Source: JAAZZY01 sp964612505 (lineage in GTDB: Bacteria; Chlamydiota; Chlamydiia; Chlamydiales; JAAZZY01). From it: a stretch of 64,000 bases of DNA. The notes under the pieces were generated by a model. That model saw only the letters and a list, made by a program, of their open reading frames with translations, was not told the origin of the DNA and did not search any database. Location of the stretch: assembly GCA_964612505.1 (NCBI GenBank), contig CAZTEX010000011.1, positions 1-64,000 on the forward strand, read 5' to 3'. The translations under genes were made by a program, and so were the position numbers. Positions 44,902 to 53,937 of the stretch are shown piece after piece. Position 1 is the first letter of the stretch, and each line of letters starts with the position of its first letter.

Positions 44902-46029
44902 ATGATCTTAAAGTTAATGGATCAAATTCATTCCTCTAAAAAAGGGATCGCTTTGAATTTTTTGCGAGCCATTCTTTTTTTTGTGAGTTTGCTTTATCGA
45001 TTAGTGATGGCTGTAAGAAACGCTTTTTATGATAGCTGTTATCAACAGAAAGATAAAAACCAAATGAAGTTTTTTGGATTCAAAGTACATTCATTTAAGC
45101 CACAGGTTATCAGTATTGGCAATATCGTTGCTGGCGGAACGGGAAAAACTCCTTTAACGATATTACTTGCAAAAAAGATCTTAGCGAAGAAAAAAACAGT
45201 GGCCATACTCTCTCGTGGTTATAAAGCAAAAATGGAACATTCTCCTTCTGGGTCAGAGCAAATTAGCAAAGGGCAAGGCCCAGAGCGTTCTGCAATAGAG
45301 TGTGGAGATGAGCCTTATTTGATGAGTCGCAGCGTGCCCGAAGCTTTATTTTATGTAGGCAAAAGCAGAATTGAAAGCGCGCGCAAGGCAACAGATAAAA
45401 AAGCGCAGGTTATTTTGCTCGATGATGGGATGCAATATCGAAAGTTATTTAGAAACTATGACGTTGTCATCCTTGATGCTCAAGATCCATTTGGTAGAAA
45501 TTATTTCTTACCGAGAGGTCTTTTAAGAGAACATCCAAAATCCTTGAAACGAGCCAATCTTCTTGTCATCAATCATGTGCAAGATAGAGCTCATTTTGAC
45601 AAAGTATTAACGCAAGTGCGCTCTTTTAGCTCGGCTTTAGCGGTCGCCACTAGGCCTAGATATCTAAAAACTATTTTAATGAGTTCAAGGTTAGAAATTT
45701 CTTTAAAAGGAAAAAAGGTCATTGCATTTTGTGGAATAGCAAAACCCAATTATTTTTTTGAGCTTCTAAAGCAGCAAGGGGCCATTATTTCTTCAAAATA
45801 TATTTTTGCTGATCACGAGCCAACTCCATTAGGTTTTTTAGAAAAGCTTTCGGGTGAGATAAGAAATGAGAAGGTTGATTTTGTTGTCTGTACAGAAAAA
45901 GATGCTGTAAAATTAGAAAATTTAAAATTAGAGCAACCCCTAGCCTATATTGTTATGGAGCTAGAGATTCTCTATGGGCAAAACGAATTAGACCAAGCGA
46001 TCGAAAGCATGATCTTTAGCGCTAATTAG
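44902..46029 (+). CDS. lpxK: Tetraacyldisaccharide 4'-kinase
   Basis: Inner-membrane kinase that adds the 4'-phosphate in lipid A synthesis. 375 residues. An N-terminal membrane-associated region (FLRAILFFVSLLYRLVMAV) is followed by the P-loop NIVAGGTGKTPLTILLAKK near residue 73. VAILSRGYKAK and the ILLDDGMQYRK (DDGxQ) motif are present near 110 and 175, as in LpxK. It has only a one-base gap after gmhA. No terminator is evident immediately after; the 296-base gap at 46030-46325 is AT-rich. Confidence 0.95.
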   Translation: MILKLMDQIHSSKKGIALNFLRAILFFVSLLYRLVMAVRNAFYDSCYQQKDKNQMKFFGFKVHSFKPQVISIGNIVAGGTGKTPLTILLAKKILAKKKTVAILSRGYKAKMEHSPSGSEQISKGQGPERSAIECGDEPYLMSRSVPEALFYVGKSRIESARKATDKKAQVILLDDGMQYRKLFRNYDVVILDAQDPFGRNYFLPRGLLREHPKSLKRANLLVINHVQDRAHFDKVLTQVRSFSSALAVATRPRYLKTILMSSRLEISLKGKKVIAFCGIAKPNYFFELLKQQGAIISSKYIFADHEPTPLGFLEKLSGEIRNEKVDFVVCTEKDAVKLENLKLEQPLAYIVMELEILYGQNELDQAIESMIFSAN

Positions 46030-46325
46030 GAATCTTTTATCCAGGTATTAAGATTAAATTTTCAAAAAATAATTGTTGTTTTGTTTCAAAATAGGACTAT
46101 CTAGGTCAAGAGCCAAGAGATCTTTTTTGGTGCATATAATCGTTTATTGGGCTAAAATTCATAGCAATATTTTGATAAAATTAAAAAATAAATATTATCT
46201 CAAGATGAAAAAGTTTTCTTTAAGAGGGCTCTTTTTTAATCTATTTTGTGCGTTTCCTCCGTCTGTTTGAAAATGTATGGATAATAAATGAGATGAATTT
46301 GTTATAAAAATTAAGGAAAGAGCCT

Positions 46326-47564
46326 ATGAAATTATGGTTAAAGATCTTAATAGGAATGTTCTTAGGAGTTCTTGTTGGGGTATTAGTTGGACCCAAAGCT
46401 GAACACCTTAAACCTCTTGGTCAAATATTTCTAAATATGATCAGCATGCTGATCATACCTCTTATCTTTTCATCAATGATCGTTGGTATTAATAGTATTC
46501 GAGATCCTGGTAAGCTCGGACGCGTTGGGATAAAAACCATCGGACTTTATGTTTCAACCACCGTCATTGCTATTTGCATCGGGCTGACTTTTGCATTTCT
46601 GTTTAAGCCAGGATGCAATCTTGGTTTTGCTGCTGCTTTGCAGTCAAGTGCTCATAACTATGATAAAGTGGAAGGAATCTCCACTCTTATTTTAAATGTG
46701 ATCCCAAGTAATCCTTTTGCTTCATTTACTTCTGGAAATATCTTGCAAGTCATCGTATTTGCTATTTTTGTGGGACTAGCGATTCAAATGACTGCAAAAA
46801 AAGCAGATCCGTTTTTAAACTTTTTAGAATCTGTCTCTGAAGTCATGTATTCTCTGACAAACATAGTCATGAAATTTGCTCCTGTTGGGGTTTTTGCAAT
46901 TATGGCCTCTGTGGCCGGTACTTTTGGAATAGGGGTACTCATTCCGCTGGCTAAGCTACTGGGGACTATTTATCTAGCCTCGTTAGTCCAATTGGGATTA
47001 TTTACATTTATGCTCATGTTTTTGTGTGGCTTAAATCCGATCTTATTTTTTAAAGGTATGATCGAAGCCATGATCTTTGCTTTTTCAACGTGCAGTAGCT
47101 CAGCGAGCGTACCAATTACTATTCATTGCGCTGTTCATAACTTAGGAGTTCCAAAAAATATTGCCCGTTTTGTGATCCCCCTTGGATCTACTGTCAATAT
47201 GAATGGAACGGCTATTTTTCATGGCGTAGCGGCTGTTTTTGTAGCTCAAATGTATGGAATTAACCTTAGTGTTCAAAGCATTATCATTATTGTGGTGACC
47301 TCAACCCTATCTGCAATTGGTACAGCGGGCATTCCGGGTGCTGGTTTTTTAATTTTATCGATGGTCTTAAAATCAGTCGGTTTGCCTTTAGAAGGCCTTG
47401 CCATCATTTTTGCTATCGATAGACTGCGAGATATGGTTGGTACGGTAGTTAATATCGTCGGTGATGCCATTGTAGCTGTTTATGTAGCTAAATCAGAAGG
47501 AGAGTTAGATTTGAAACAATATAATGATCCTCACATCTTAGTTTTAGAAAATAGCGAAATGTAA
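46326..47564 (+). CDS. Dicarboxylate/amino-acid:cation symporter (GltT/DctA family)
   Basis: 412 residues, sodium- or proton-coupled uptake of glutamate, aspartate or C4 dicarboxylates. Eight membrane helices with the family signatures: FLNMISMLIIPLIFSSMIVG near 35-55, the Ser-rich re-entrant loop TCSSSASVPITI near 258, and VIPLGSTVNMNGTAIFHG near 285, then AGIPGAGFLILSMVL and DRLRDMVGTVVNIVGDA in the C-terminal substrate site. AAGGAAAGAG precedes the ATG. It is 15 bases ahead of the E2 gene, as gltT and sucB are neighbours in C. trachomatis from memory. Glutamate uptake would feed glutamate dehydrogenase. Confidence 0.93.
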   Translation: MKLWLKILIGMFLGVLVGVLVGPKAEHLKPLGQIFLNMISMLIIPLIFSSMIVGINSIRDPGKLGRVGIKTIGLYVSTTVIAICIGLTFAFLFKPGCNLGFAAALQSSAHNYDKVEGISTLILNVIPSNPFASFTSGNILQVIVFAIFVGLAIQMTAKKADPFLNFLESVSEVMYSLTNIVMKFAPVGVFAIMASVAGTFGIGVLIPLAKLLGTIYLASLVQLGLFTFMLMFLCGLNPILFFKGMIEAMIFAFSTCSSSASVPITIHCAVHNLGVPKNIARFVIPLGSTVNMNGTAIFHGVAAVFVAQMYGINLSVQSIIIIVVTSTLSAIGTAGIPGAGFLILSMVLKSVGLPLEGLAIIFAIDRLRDMVGTVVNIVGDAIVAVYVAKSEGELDLKQYNDPHILVLENSEM

Positions 47565-47579
47565 GAAAGGAGAAATAAA

Positions 47580-48743
47580 ATGAGTGATCGTATTGTAGAA
47601 ATTCATCTTCCCAAGCTTGGAGAAAGTATTGTGAGCGCTACCATTGTGCAGTGGCTCAAAGAAGAAGGTGATGTGGTCGTACAAGACGAGCCCATTTTAG
47701 AAGTCTCTACAGATAAGGTGAACAGTGAAATTCCTGCGCCCTACTCTGGGGTCCTTACCGAAAAACTAGTTCATGAAAATCAAGAAGTCGACGTAGGAGC
47801 TCCTTTAGCTAAATTACTACTTGAAAAAAATGAAAAAACGCTTGCTACTGCTTCACTAAAAATGGACGCGTCAGATCCTAGCCAAGACGTTAAGAATGAT
47901 TTTTTATCACCTGCTGTTTTAAATTTGGCTCGCAAAAAGGGAGTGACTCTTGAAGAGTTAGCCAAAATTAAAGGAAGTGGACATGCTGGGCGTGTGACAA
48001 AAAAAGATGTGGAAGATTTCTTAGAGAAACCGAGCTTAAATAACTCTAAGCAACCAGAGCCAGAATTTGAAAAGCTTCCTATGTGTGGTCTTCGTAAAGC
48101 GATCGCTGATAATATGGTCCGCTCTTTCTATCAAGCTCCCCACGCCTCACTAGTGGCAGAAGTTGACGTTACAGATATCATGGAAAATATTAAAGCTAGT
48201 AAACAACTATTTTTGGACGAGCATGGCGTTAAAATAACCATTACCAGCTATATTATTAAAGCCATTGCGGATGCGGTAAAAAAATACCCTATGGTTAATG
48301 CTTCTGTCGACAAAGATACCATTATCATGAAGCGTTATGTCAATTTAGGAATTGCCGTCAGTATTGAAAATGGTGTCGTAGTTCCTGTGATTAAAGATTG
48401 TCAAAAGAAAGGTATTCCAGAAATTGCTAAAGAGGTCGCAAGACTCTCTGAACTTGCCAGAAAAAGTAGGCTTAGTCAAGCTGATGTTCAAGATGGATCG
48501 ATCACCATGACAAATTTTGGGATGTCTGGAATGCATATAGGTATTCCTATTATTCGATACCCAGAAGTCGCTATTGTAGGTGTAGGAAGTATTCATAAAA
48601 CGGTCAGCCCGATTACCGATGTTTCGTTTGGAATTAGGCAAAAGGTCTTTTTAACTTTGACTTTTGATCACCGCGTAATTGATGGAATTTATGGAGCCGA
48701 CTTTTTAGGACATATTAAAACAAGCTTAGAGACTCTTACTTAG
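47580..48743 (+). CDS. 2-oxo acid dehydrogenase E2 (dihydrolipoamide acyltransferase)
   Basis: Core acyltransferase of a 2-oxo acid dehydrogenase complex. 387 residues: one lipoyl domain (about 1-78; lipoyl-lysine in EVSTDKVNSEIP), a short linker, the E1/E3-binding domain (SPAVLNLARKKGVTLEELAK ... GRVTKKDVEDFL, about 105-145), and the catalytic domain with LTFDHRVIDGIYGADFL near residues 360-376, including the His-Asp catalytic pair. No E1 or E3 gene is adjacent, and the domain layout does not separate succinyl-, acetyl- and branched-chain types. C. trachomatis has a lone E2 annotated sucB in this place, from memory. AAAGGAG precedes the ATG. The end overlaps convergently with icd. Confidence 0.93.
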   Translation: MSDRIVEIHLPKLGESIVSATIVQWLKEEGDVVVQDEPILEVSTDKVNSEIPAPYSGVLTEKLVHENQEVDVGAPLAKLLLEKNEKTLATASLKMDASDPSQDVKNDFLSPAVLNLARKKGVTLEELAKIKGSGHAGRVTKKDVEDFLEKPSLNNSKQPEPEFEKLPMCGLRKAIADNMVRSFYQAPHASLVAEVDVTDIMENIKASKQLFLDEHGVKITITSYIIKAIADAVKKYPMVNASVDKDTIIMKRYVNLGIAVSIENGVVVPVIKDCQKKGIPEIAKEVARLSELARKSRLSQADVQDGSITMTNFGMSGMHIGIPIIRYPEVAIVGVGSIHKTVSPITDVSFGIRQKVFLTLTFDHRVIDGIYGADFLGHIKTSLETLT

Positions 48744-49962
48744 TTAAAGCTTGTTTAAGATGCTGATCAATTTTTTCTAGAAATTGACTCGTTGTTAGCC
48801 AAGGTGTTTCAGGGCTAATGAGCCTTGCTAAATCTTTAGTCATAAATCCACTTTCTACCGCTTTAATACAAACGTTTTCTAAGGTCTTAGCAAAATGGAT
48901 AAGCTCCTGATTTTGATCAAATTGCCCGCGATGAGCCAGCCCTTTTGTCCATGCAAAAATAGAGGCAATCGGGTTTGTAGAGGTCTCTTTTCCTTGTTGA
49001 TGTTTCCGATAATGTCTAGTGACAGTGCCGTGAGCCGCTTCTGCTAATACTGTTTTTCCATCCGGACTCATGAGTACGGAAGTCATTAAACCAAGTGACC
49101 CAAATCCTTGGGCTACAATATCTGATTGAACATCACCATCATAATTTTTACAGGCCCAAACATACCCTCCATCCCATTTAAGAGCGCAAGCTACCATGTC
49201 ATCAATTAAACGATGTTCATAATGAATACCATGCTCTTCGAAAGCTTTTTTAAACTCTTTTTCGTAGACTTCTTGAAAAATGTCTTTAAAGCGACCATCG
49301 TATTTTTTTAAAATCGTGTTTTTGGTAGAAAGATAGACAGGCCATTTGAGATCTAATCCATAATGAAAAGAAGCTCTTGCAAAGCCCCGGATCGATTCAT
49401 CTAAATTATACATGGCTAAAGCCATTCCTTTGGCTTTGAAATGAAAGACATCTAAGACTTCGGGCTCTGAGCCATCTTCAGGTTTAAAGATCAGCTGAAG
49501 GTTCCCTGGTTTTTTAATTAGCATTTCATGAGCGCGATATTGGTCACCAAAAGCATGTCTGCCAATGACGATGGGCTTTTTCCAACCAGGTACTAATCTT
49601 GGAATATTGGAACACAAAATAGGTTGTCTAAAAATAGTGCCATCTAAAATGTTTCGGATAGTTCCATTAGGTGATTTCCACATTTGTTTAAGGTTAAATT
49701 CTTTAACACGTGTTTCATCGGGAGTGATCGTAGCGCATTTAATACCAACGCCAAATTTTTGAATGGCATGAGCCGCATCAATTGTAATTTGGTCATCTGT
49801 TGCATCGCGAGATTGTACTGAAAGATCAAAATATTTTAAATCGATGTCTAAATAGGGTAGAATCAGCTTATTTTTGATGAATTCCCAGATAATACGAGTC
49901 ATTTCATCGCCATCTAATTCTACAACAGGATTTTTAACCTTTATTTTCATCTTTTTTTCCAT
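48736..49962 (-). CDS. icd: NADP-dependent isocitrate dehydrogenase, eukaryote-type subfamily
   Basis: Oxidatively decarboxylates isocitrate to 2-oxoglutarate with NADP. About 408 residues. It belongs to the homodimeric eukaryote-like (type II) subfamily: VKNPVVELDGDEMTRIIW at the N terminus, KSPNGTIRNILDGTIFRQP near 95-113 with the substrate Ser, then DDMVACALKWDGGYVWACKN and LAEAAHGTVTRHYRKHQQG in the C-terminal half, including the NADP-specifying Arg-His region. Two ATGs at 49962 and 49950 are possible starts; neither has a strong Shine-Dalgarno. Chlamydiaceae lack this step of the TCA cycle, so the gene sets this organism apart. Its 3' end overlaps the E2 gene by eight bases. Confidence 0.95.
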   Translation of the reverse strand: MEKKMKIKVKNPVVELDGDEMTRIIWEFIKNKLILPYLDIDLKYFDLSVQSRDATDDQITIDAAHAIQKFGVGIKCATITPDETRVKEFNLKQMWKSPNGTIRNILDGTIFRQPILCSNIPRLVPGWKKPIVIGRHAFGDQYRAHEMLIKKPGNLQLIFKPEDGSEPEVLDVFHFKAKGMALAMYNLDESIRGFARASFHYGLDLKWPVYLSTKNTILKKYDGRFKDIFQEVYEKEFKKAFEEHGIHYEHRLIDDMVACALKWDGGYVWACKNYDGDVQSDIVAQGFGSLGLMTSVLMSPDGKTVLAEAAHGTVTRHYRKHQQGKETSTNPIASIFAWTKGLAHRGQFDQNQELIHFAKTLENVCIKAVESGFMTKDLARLISPETPWLTTSQFLEKIDQHLKQALTK

Positions 49963-50040
49963 TAAGGTGATCAAATTAGTATTAAATTTTATTTATAGAT
50001 TTTAATATAGAAGAATTCAAGACATATTCGTGAGGGTACT

Positions 50041-51015
50041 TTGAAAACAAAAACGCTTCAGGAACTTTTTAAAACACAACAAAATAGTTTGAGCTATTTC
50101 TTTGAACATTTAGATTTGCAAAGTGTTGAAAAGCTCGTAGATAAAGTTGCTCAAACGAAGGGGATTGTTTTTTTAACAGGGGTAGGCAAAAGTGGATTTA
50201 TTGCGCAAAAAATTGCAGCTACTTTTGTCTCGATGGGTATCAAAGCGATGTTTATGCCTCCAACAAATGCCTTGCATGGAGATTTAGGTATTGTCGATGG
50301 GGAAGACTTTTTTATTTTTATGAGTAAAAGTGGTGAAAGTGATGAACTTTTAAATCTTATTCCTTTTATTCGCAATAAAGGAGCCACCAATACAGTGCTG
50401 GTTTCTAAAAAAAATAGCAGACTAGGCAAAGCTGCAGATGCAGAAATCATTTTGCCAGTAGATAAAGAGCTTTGTCCCTATAATATGATCCCTACGATTT
50501 CTACAGAAGTGCAGCTGATTTTTGGAGATCTACTTGCCGTCGCTTTAATGCAAAAGAAAAAACTTTCACTGGATCAATTTGCTCACAACCATCCAGCAGG
50601 GATCATCGGTAAGCGCCTTTCATTAAAAGTGGAAGATCTCATGCTTAAGGATGACCAGCTACCTATTTGTTATCCAGAAGACAAGCTCTCAGATGCCTTA
50701 GAGGTCTTTACTGAAAAACGCTGTGGTTGTCTTCTTGTCATCAACGAGCAAAAACATTTAATAGGTATCTTTACAGATGGGGACCTAAGAAGAGCTTTGC
50801 AAGCACATGGAGCAAAGATTTTAAATTTAACCCTTAAAGAATTGAAAAGACCGACTCCTCAAGTAATTTTGCCACAGAAAATGGCCTGGGAAGCGATGCA
50901 GCTAATGGAAGCAGATCAAAAAAGGCCTTTTATGGTGCTACCTGTCGTTAACGAAGGTGGGCAACTTCAAGGCCTTATTAAAATGCATGATATTTTACAG
51001 TCTGGTATGAGTTAA
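50041..51015 (+). CDS. kdsD: Arabinose-5-phosphate isomerase (KdsD/KpsF/GutQ)
   Basis: Interconverts ribulose 5-phosphate and arabinose 5-phosphate, the first step to Kdo. 324 residues: an SIS domain (VFLTGVGKSGFIAQKIAATF near 40-60, GDLGIVDGEDFFIFMSKSGE, and FAHNHPAGIIGKRLSLKVEDL near 187-205), then two CBS domains (about 205-324). The start is a TTG with GAGGG four bases upstream; the first in-frame ATG is at residue 65, inside the SIS fold, so the TTG is required. A conserved chlamydial neighbour of the E2 gene, from memory. Confidence 0.95.
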   Translation: MKTKTLQELFKTQQNSLSYFFEHLDLQSVEKLVDKVAQTKGIVFLTGVGKSGFIAQKIAATFVSMGIKAMFMPPTNALHGDLGIVDGEDFFIFMSKSGESDELLNLIPFIRNKGATNTVLVSKKNSRLGKAADAEIILPVDKELCPYNMIPTISTEVQLIFGDLLAVALMQKKKLSLDQFAHNHPAGIIGKRLSLKVEDLMLKDDQLPICYPEDKLSDALEVFTEKRCGCLLVINEQKHLIGIFTDGDLRRALQAHGAKILNLTLKELKRPTPQVILPQKMAWEAMQLMEADQKRPFMVLPVVNEGGQLQGLIKMHDILQSGMS

Positions 51016-51801
51016 AGGAAAAGGGAAGCCAAAAGAACCTCCAAGCTCTTCAGGGGTGTTTTCTGGAACTAAGGCATCAGGTGAGCCATCGGGATGAAAG
51101 GGAAGATTTGATAAAGAGAACTCTTGGCTATGATCAATAGTATTTCCTGGAACTAATGCAACGGGTGAATCACTAGAATGATCAAGAAAATCTAATTCAT
51201 CATTAGGAAAATTGAAAGTTTGAACAGCTGTAGGAAATGCAGTTCTAAAAACTTGAGGATCGATAGTGGCATTTGCATTTTCCAATTCCCTATTAAGATC
51301 AAATGTTGTTGATGGATCAGCGAAGGTGAGCCTTCTGGGATGAAACGAAAAATCATCCTCGGAAGAAGAATCTGCATCCTCATCCTCGTTTACGATTTCT
51401 CTGAATCCGTTTCTTAAAGGAGCGCCTGGAGCTCCATTATATATTCTCATCTCGTTGGCTGTTCCTGTTCCGCCCACTGTAGAGAAAAAATTAAGCGCTG
51501 CAGCTCTAGGAAGATGTGAGGGAGTAGTTTGCGCTGCGGGATCGTTATTTGCAGTAACGCCTGTATCTAAATAAATAAATGGTTCTGGTGTATGAAGCTG
51601 CTCTTCTTCATACTCAGGGGCAGGTGAGGCTGTAAAGGGGGATAATGATGGGTCGAATCCAGAGCTTTGTGAATGAATAAATGATGCTGGAGAATCAGAC
51701 CACGCTTCTTCATCGCCAGAGGCAGATGAGGGTGCTAAGGGAAATAATGACTGGCCGGAGGGTGATCCAGGGCTTTGTGTATATGCGTTAATTCCATACA
51801 T
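50995..51801 (-). CDS. Acidic, disordered Ser/Pro-rich hypothetical protein with internal repeats
   Basis: 268 residues, not recognised. Very rich in Ser, Pro, Asp and Glu, with few hydrophobic stretches, suggesting intrinsic disorder. It holds internal repeats: near the C terminus, SDSPVALVPGNT and DGSPDALVPENT each sit near EFSLSNLPFHP/GGSFGFPFPL sequences, and near the N terminus SGQSLFPLAPSSASGDEEA resembles DPSLSPFTASPAPEYEEEQ. No signal peptide or membrane helix. The start ATG has AAAAGGAAC-like purines nearby. It overlaps the kdsD end by 21 bases, convergent. Disordered acidic repeat proteins of this kind are frequent among secreted chlamydial effectors, but no evidence of secretion is visible here. 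Confidence 0.65.
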   Translation of the reverse strand: MYGINAYTQSPGSPSGQSLFPLAPSSASGDEEAWSDSPASFIHSQSSGFDPSLSPFTASPAPEYEEEQLHTPEPFIYLDTGVTANNDPAAQTTPSHLPRAAALNFFSTVGGTGTANEMRIYNGAPGAPLRNGFREIVNEDEDADSSSEDDFSFHPRRLTFADPSTTFDLNRELENANATIDPQVFRTAFPTAVQTFNFPNDELDFLDHSSDSPVALVPGNTIDHSQEFSLSNLPFHPDGSPDALVPENTPEELGGSFGFPFPLTHTRL

Positions 51802-51924
51802 AAAATGTTCCTTTTTGGGTATAAAAAAATGAAAAAGTGAAAATATTATGTTAGTTAAAATTGTTTAATTCAATTTAAATGTTAAAATAATTTAATAACT
51901 AATTTAAAATTTTAATTTAATATA

Positions 51925-52623
51925 CTAATTAAAAATTGAATTGAGTTCTTGAAGAGAAACTTGCTTATATTTTCCGATTTCTAATTTACCAAGATGTAAA
52001 TTACCAATTCGAATACGGCAAAGCTCTTCGACTTGAAGATTAGCTTGTTCAACAAGCTTTTTCACTTCATGCTTTTTACCCTCTTTAACGGTGATTTTAA
52101 GGGTGTTTTTACGCACCTTGGTTACTTTAAGGGGCTTAACATAAGTCCGATCGATAGTAACACCTAGGCGTATTCTTTCTAAATGTTGAGGCTCTACTTC
52201 AAAATTTGTTTTAACTAAATACTCTTTTTGAATTTCATAACGAGGATGAATCACATGATTGGAAAAGCTTCCATCATTCGTAATAATAATGAGTCCTGTG
52301 GTATCTTTATCCAGTCTTCCTACAGTAAATAGTCTTTTTTCTTCGTTGATAAGGTCGACAACAATTCTTTTGAATTTCTGCTTATCATGACTACAAACAT
52401 ATCCTTTAGGTTTATTAAGAATATAATAGATTTTCTCATCAGCTTTCTGGAGTTTTTGACCCTCTATAGCAATCTGATCAATATTAATATCTACTTGGTG
52501 CTCAGGTTTTAAAATAATTTCTCCATTGACGGAGACTTTCCCAGAAAAAATGAGATCCTCACATTTTCTTCTAGAGGCGATCCCATTGGCAGCTAAAACT
52601 TTACTTAATCTATTTTTTGTCAT
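51925..52623 (-). CDS. RsuA/RluB-family pseudouridine synthase
   Basis: 232 residues. An N-terminal S4 RNA-binding domain (RLSKVLAANGIASRRKCEDL at residues 5-24) is followed by the catalytic motif VGRLDKDTTGLIIITNDG near 100-117 with the active Asp, and the C-terminal VKEGKKHEVKKLVEQANLQV motif. It converts uridine in 16S or 23S rRNA; C. trachomatis has an rluB-like gene beside gpmA from memory. The gene is in a small minus-strand group with the repeat protein 123 bases downstream, and its 158-base upstream gap holds no gene. Confidence 0.92.
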   Translation of the reverse strand: MTKNRLSKVLAANGIASRRKCEDLIFSGKVSVNGEIILKPEHQVDINIDQIAIEGQKLQKADEKIYYILNKPKGYVCSHDKQKFKRIVVDLINEEKRLFTVGRLDKDTTGLIIITNDGSFSNHVIHPRYEIQKEYLVKTNFEVEPQHLERIRLGVTIDRTYVKPLKVTKVRKNTLKITVKEGKKHEVKKLVEQANLQVEELCRIRIGNLHLGKLEIGKYKQVSLQELNSIFN

Positions 52624-52781
52624 TTCAAAATATGTTTTTTCAAGTATTATAACATTTATAACTATTTAGTTTAATAATAAAAATAATAAATTAAAAATAG
52701 TTAGTTTCATTTTCCTTAGATATGCAAATTGAAAAATACTCCTTTATGATGTAAAATGTCTTCTTCCAGAGGTAAAATCCA

Positions 52782-53936
52782 ATGAAAAAAATTTTTATAT
52801 TTATTTTGGTCATAGCTGTTTTTAGCCTAACCCTATGGAATAAAGTTGGCAGTTCAATGACTGCAAAGCCCTGGATGGAGGAGCAAATCCACGAAGATTT
52901 AGGTTTTTTTTCAAAAGAGGACTTAAATCCAACTCGTATTGAGACTTCTTTTGAAAATATCTCTCCAGAATTATTCGTTGTTCATTTTCAAATCAAAAAT
53001 AATCAGATCTATTGGCAGAAAAACTGGGATGACGCTAATTCTTCTAAACGCCTCCGAAAAGTTTGTAGAATGCTCTATATGTCGGCACAAAAAACGAAGT
53101 TACCTGATGTTAGTTTCTTAATGACTCTGCATGATGGATTGACAGAGTTGCCAATTGAACTGAAAAGCAATCAACATTTACCTATTTTAACTTTTGCTAA
53201 AACGCAAAAAGTACAAAATGCCATTTTATTTCCAGATCCTCTCACAGAAGAATTTGCAAGAAAAAAATTGAAGAGAATGCGCTTTGAACAATTAAAGCCC
53301 GGCAATTTTTGGTCCAGTAAAATAGAGAAAGCCTTTTGGCGAGGAGGTACTACAGGTGGAAAGTACTTCATGGAAGATTGGTATACCAAACCTAGAGTGC
53401 AACTCGCTCTTCTTTCTCAATATTATCCAAATGAAATTGATGCTGGATTTAGCACTTTTTCCCCTATGGGAGAGGATGTTAAAACTGAAATGTTAAAATG
53501 TCTACCCAAAGTCGACTGGGTAGCACATAAAAAACATTTAAAATACAAATATCTAGTTATCGCTGATGGCCATACTTGCACTTATCCAAGATTTTACTTA
53601 GGGCTTGCTGCTAACAGCGTTGTTTTTAAACATGACTCAGATCATTACCAATGGTTCTATAAGCTTTTAAAACCTTATGAACATTATATTCCTGTTAAAG
53701 CTGACTTTTCGGATTTGCCTGAAAAAGTTCAATGGGCAAGAGCGCATGATAAAGAAGTAAAAAAAATTGCTTCGAGGGCCAATCGATTGATCATGCAAAA
53801 TCTAGAAAAAGAGCATATTTATTGTTATATTGACACGTTACTTAAAGAATATGCTGATTTGCAAAGCTGCCCCTTTGAGCTCTCAGAAAAAATGCAGCCT
53901 TATGAACCCCTAAAGAAAACAATCAAGAGATCATAA
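52782..53936 (+). CDS. GT90 (CAP10/Rumi-like) glycosyltransferase
   Basis: 384 residues. An N-terminal hydrophobic segment (residues 2-18, IFIFILVIAVFSLTLW) looks like a signal anchor. The downstream part matches glycosyltransferase family 90: KAFWRGGTTGGKYFM near residue 185-200, PRVQLALLSQ, KYLVIADGHTCTYPRFYLGLAANSVVFK near 255-280, FYKLLKPYEHYIPVKADFSDL and a helical tail. Members include Cryptococcus Cap10, animal protein O-glucosyltransferases and a few bacterial LPS-modifying enzymes. It may add xylose or glucose to an envelope or host protein target. AGAGG precedes the ATG. It is one base upstream of gpmA, so probably cotranscribed. Confidence 0.82.
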   Translation: MKKIFIFILVIAVFSLTLWNKVGSSMTAKPWMEEQIHEDLGFFSKEDLNPTRIETSFENISPELFVVHFQIKNNQIYWQKNWDDANSSKRLRKVCRMLYMSAQKTKLPDVSFLMTLHDGLTELPIELKSNQHLPILTFAKTQKVQNAILFPDPLTEEFARKKLKRMRFEQLKPGNFWSSKIEKAFWRGGTTGGKYFMEDWYTKPRVQLALLSQYYPNEIDAGFSTFSPMGEDVKTEMLKCLPKVDWVAHKKHLKYKYLVIADGHTCTYPRFYLGLAANSVVFKHDSDHYQWFYKLLKPYEHYIPVKADFSDLPEKVQWARAHDKEVKKIASRANRLIMQNLEKEHIYCYIDTLLKEYADLQSCPFELSEKMQPYEPLKKTIKRS

Positions 53937-53937
53937 G

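Noticed and set aside
46073..46270. 65-codon open frame in the gap between lpxK and the symporter gene
   Set aside because: Non-ATG start without a ribosome site, Lys/Phe-rich composition expected of translated AT-rich spacer, and no recognisable motif.
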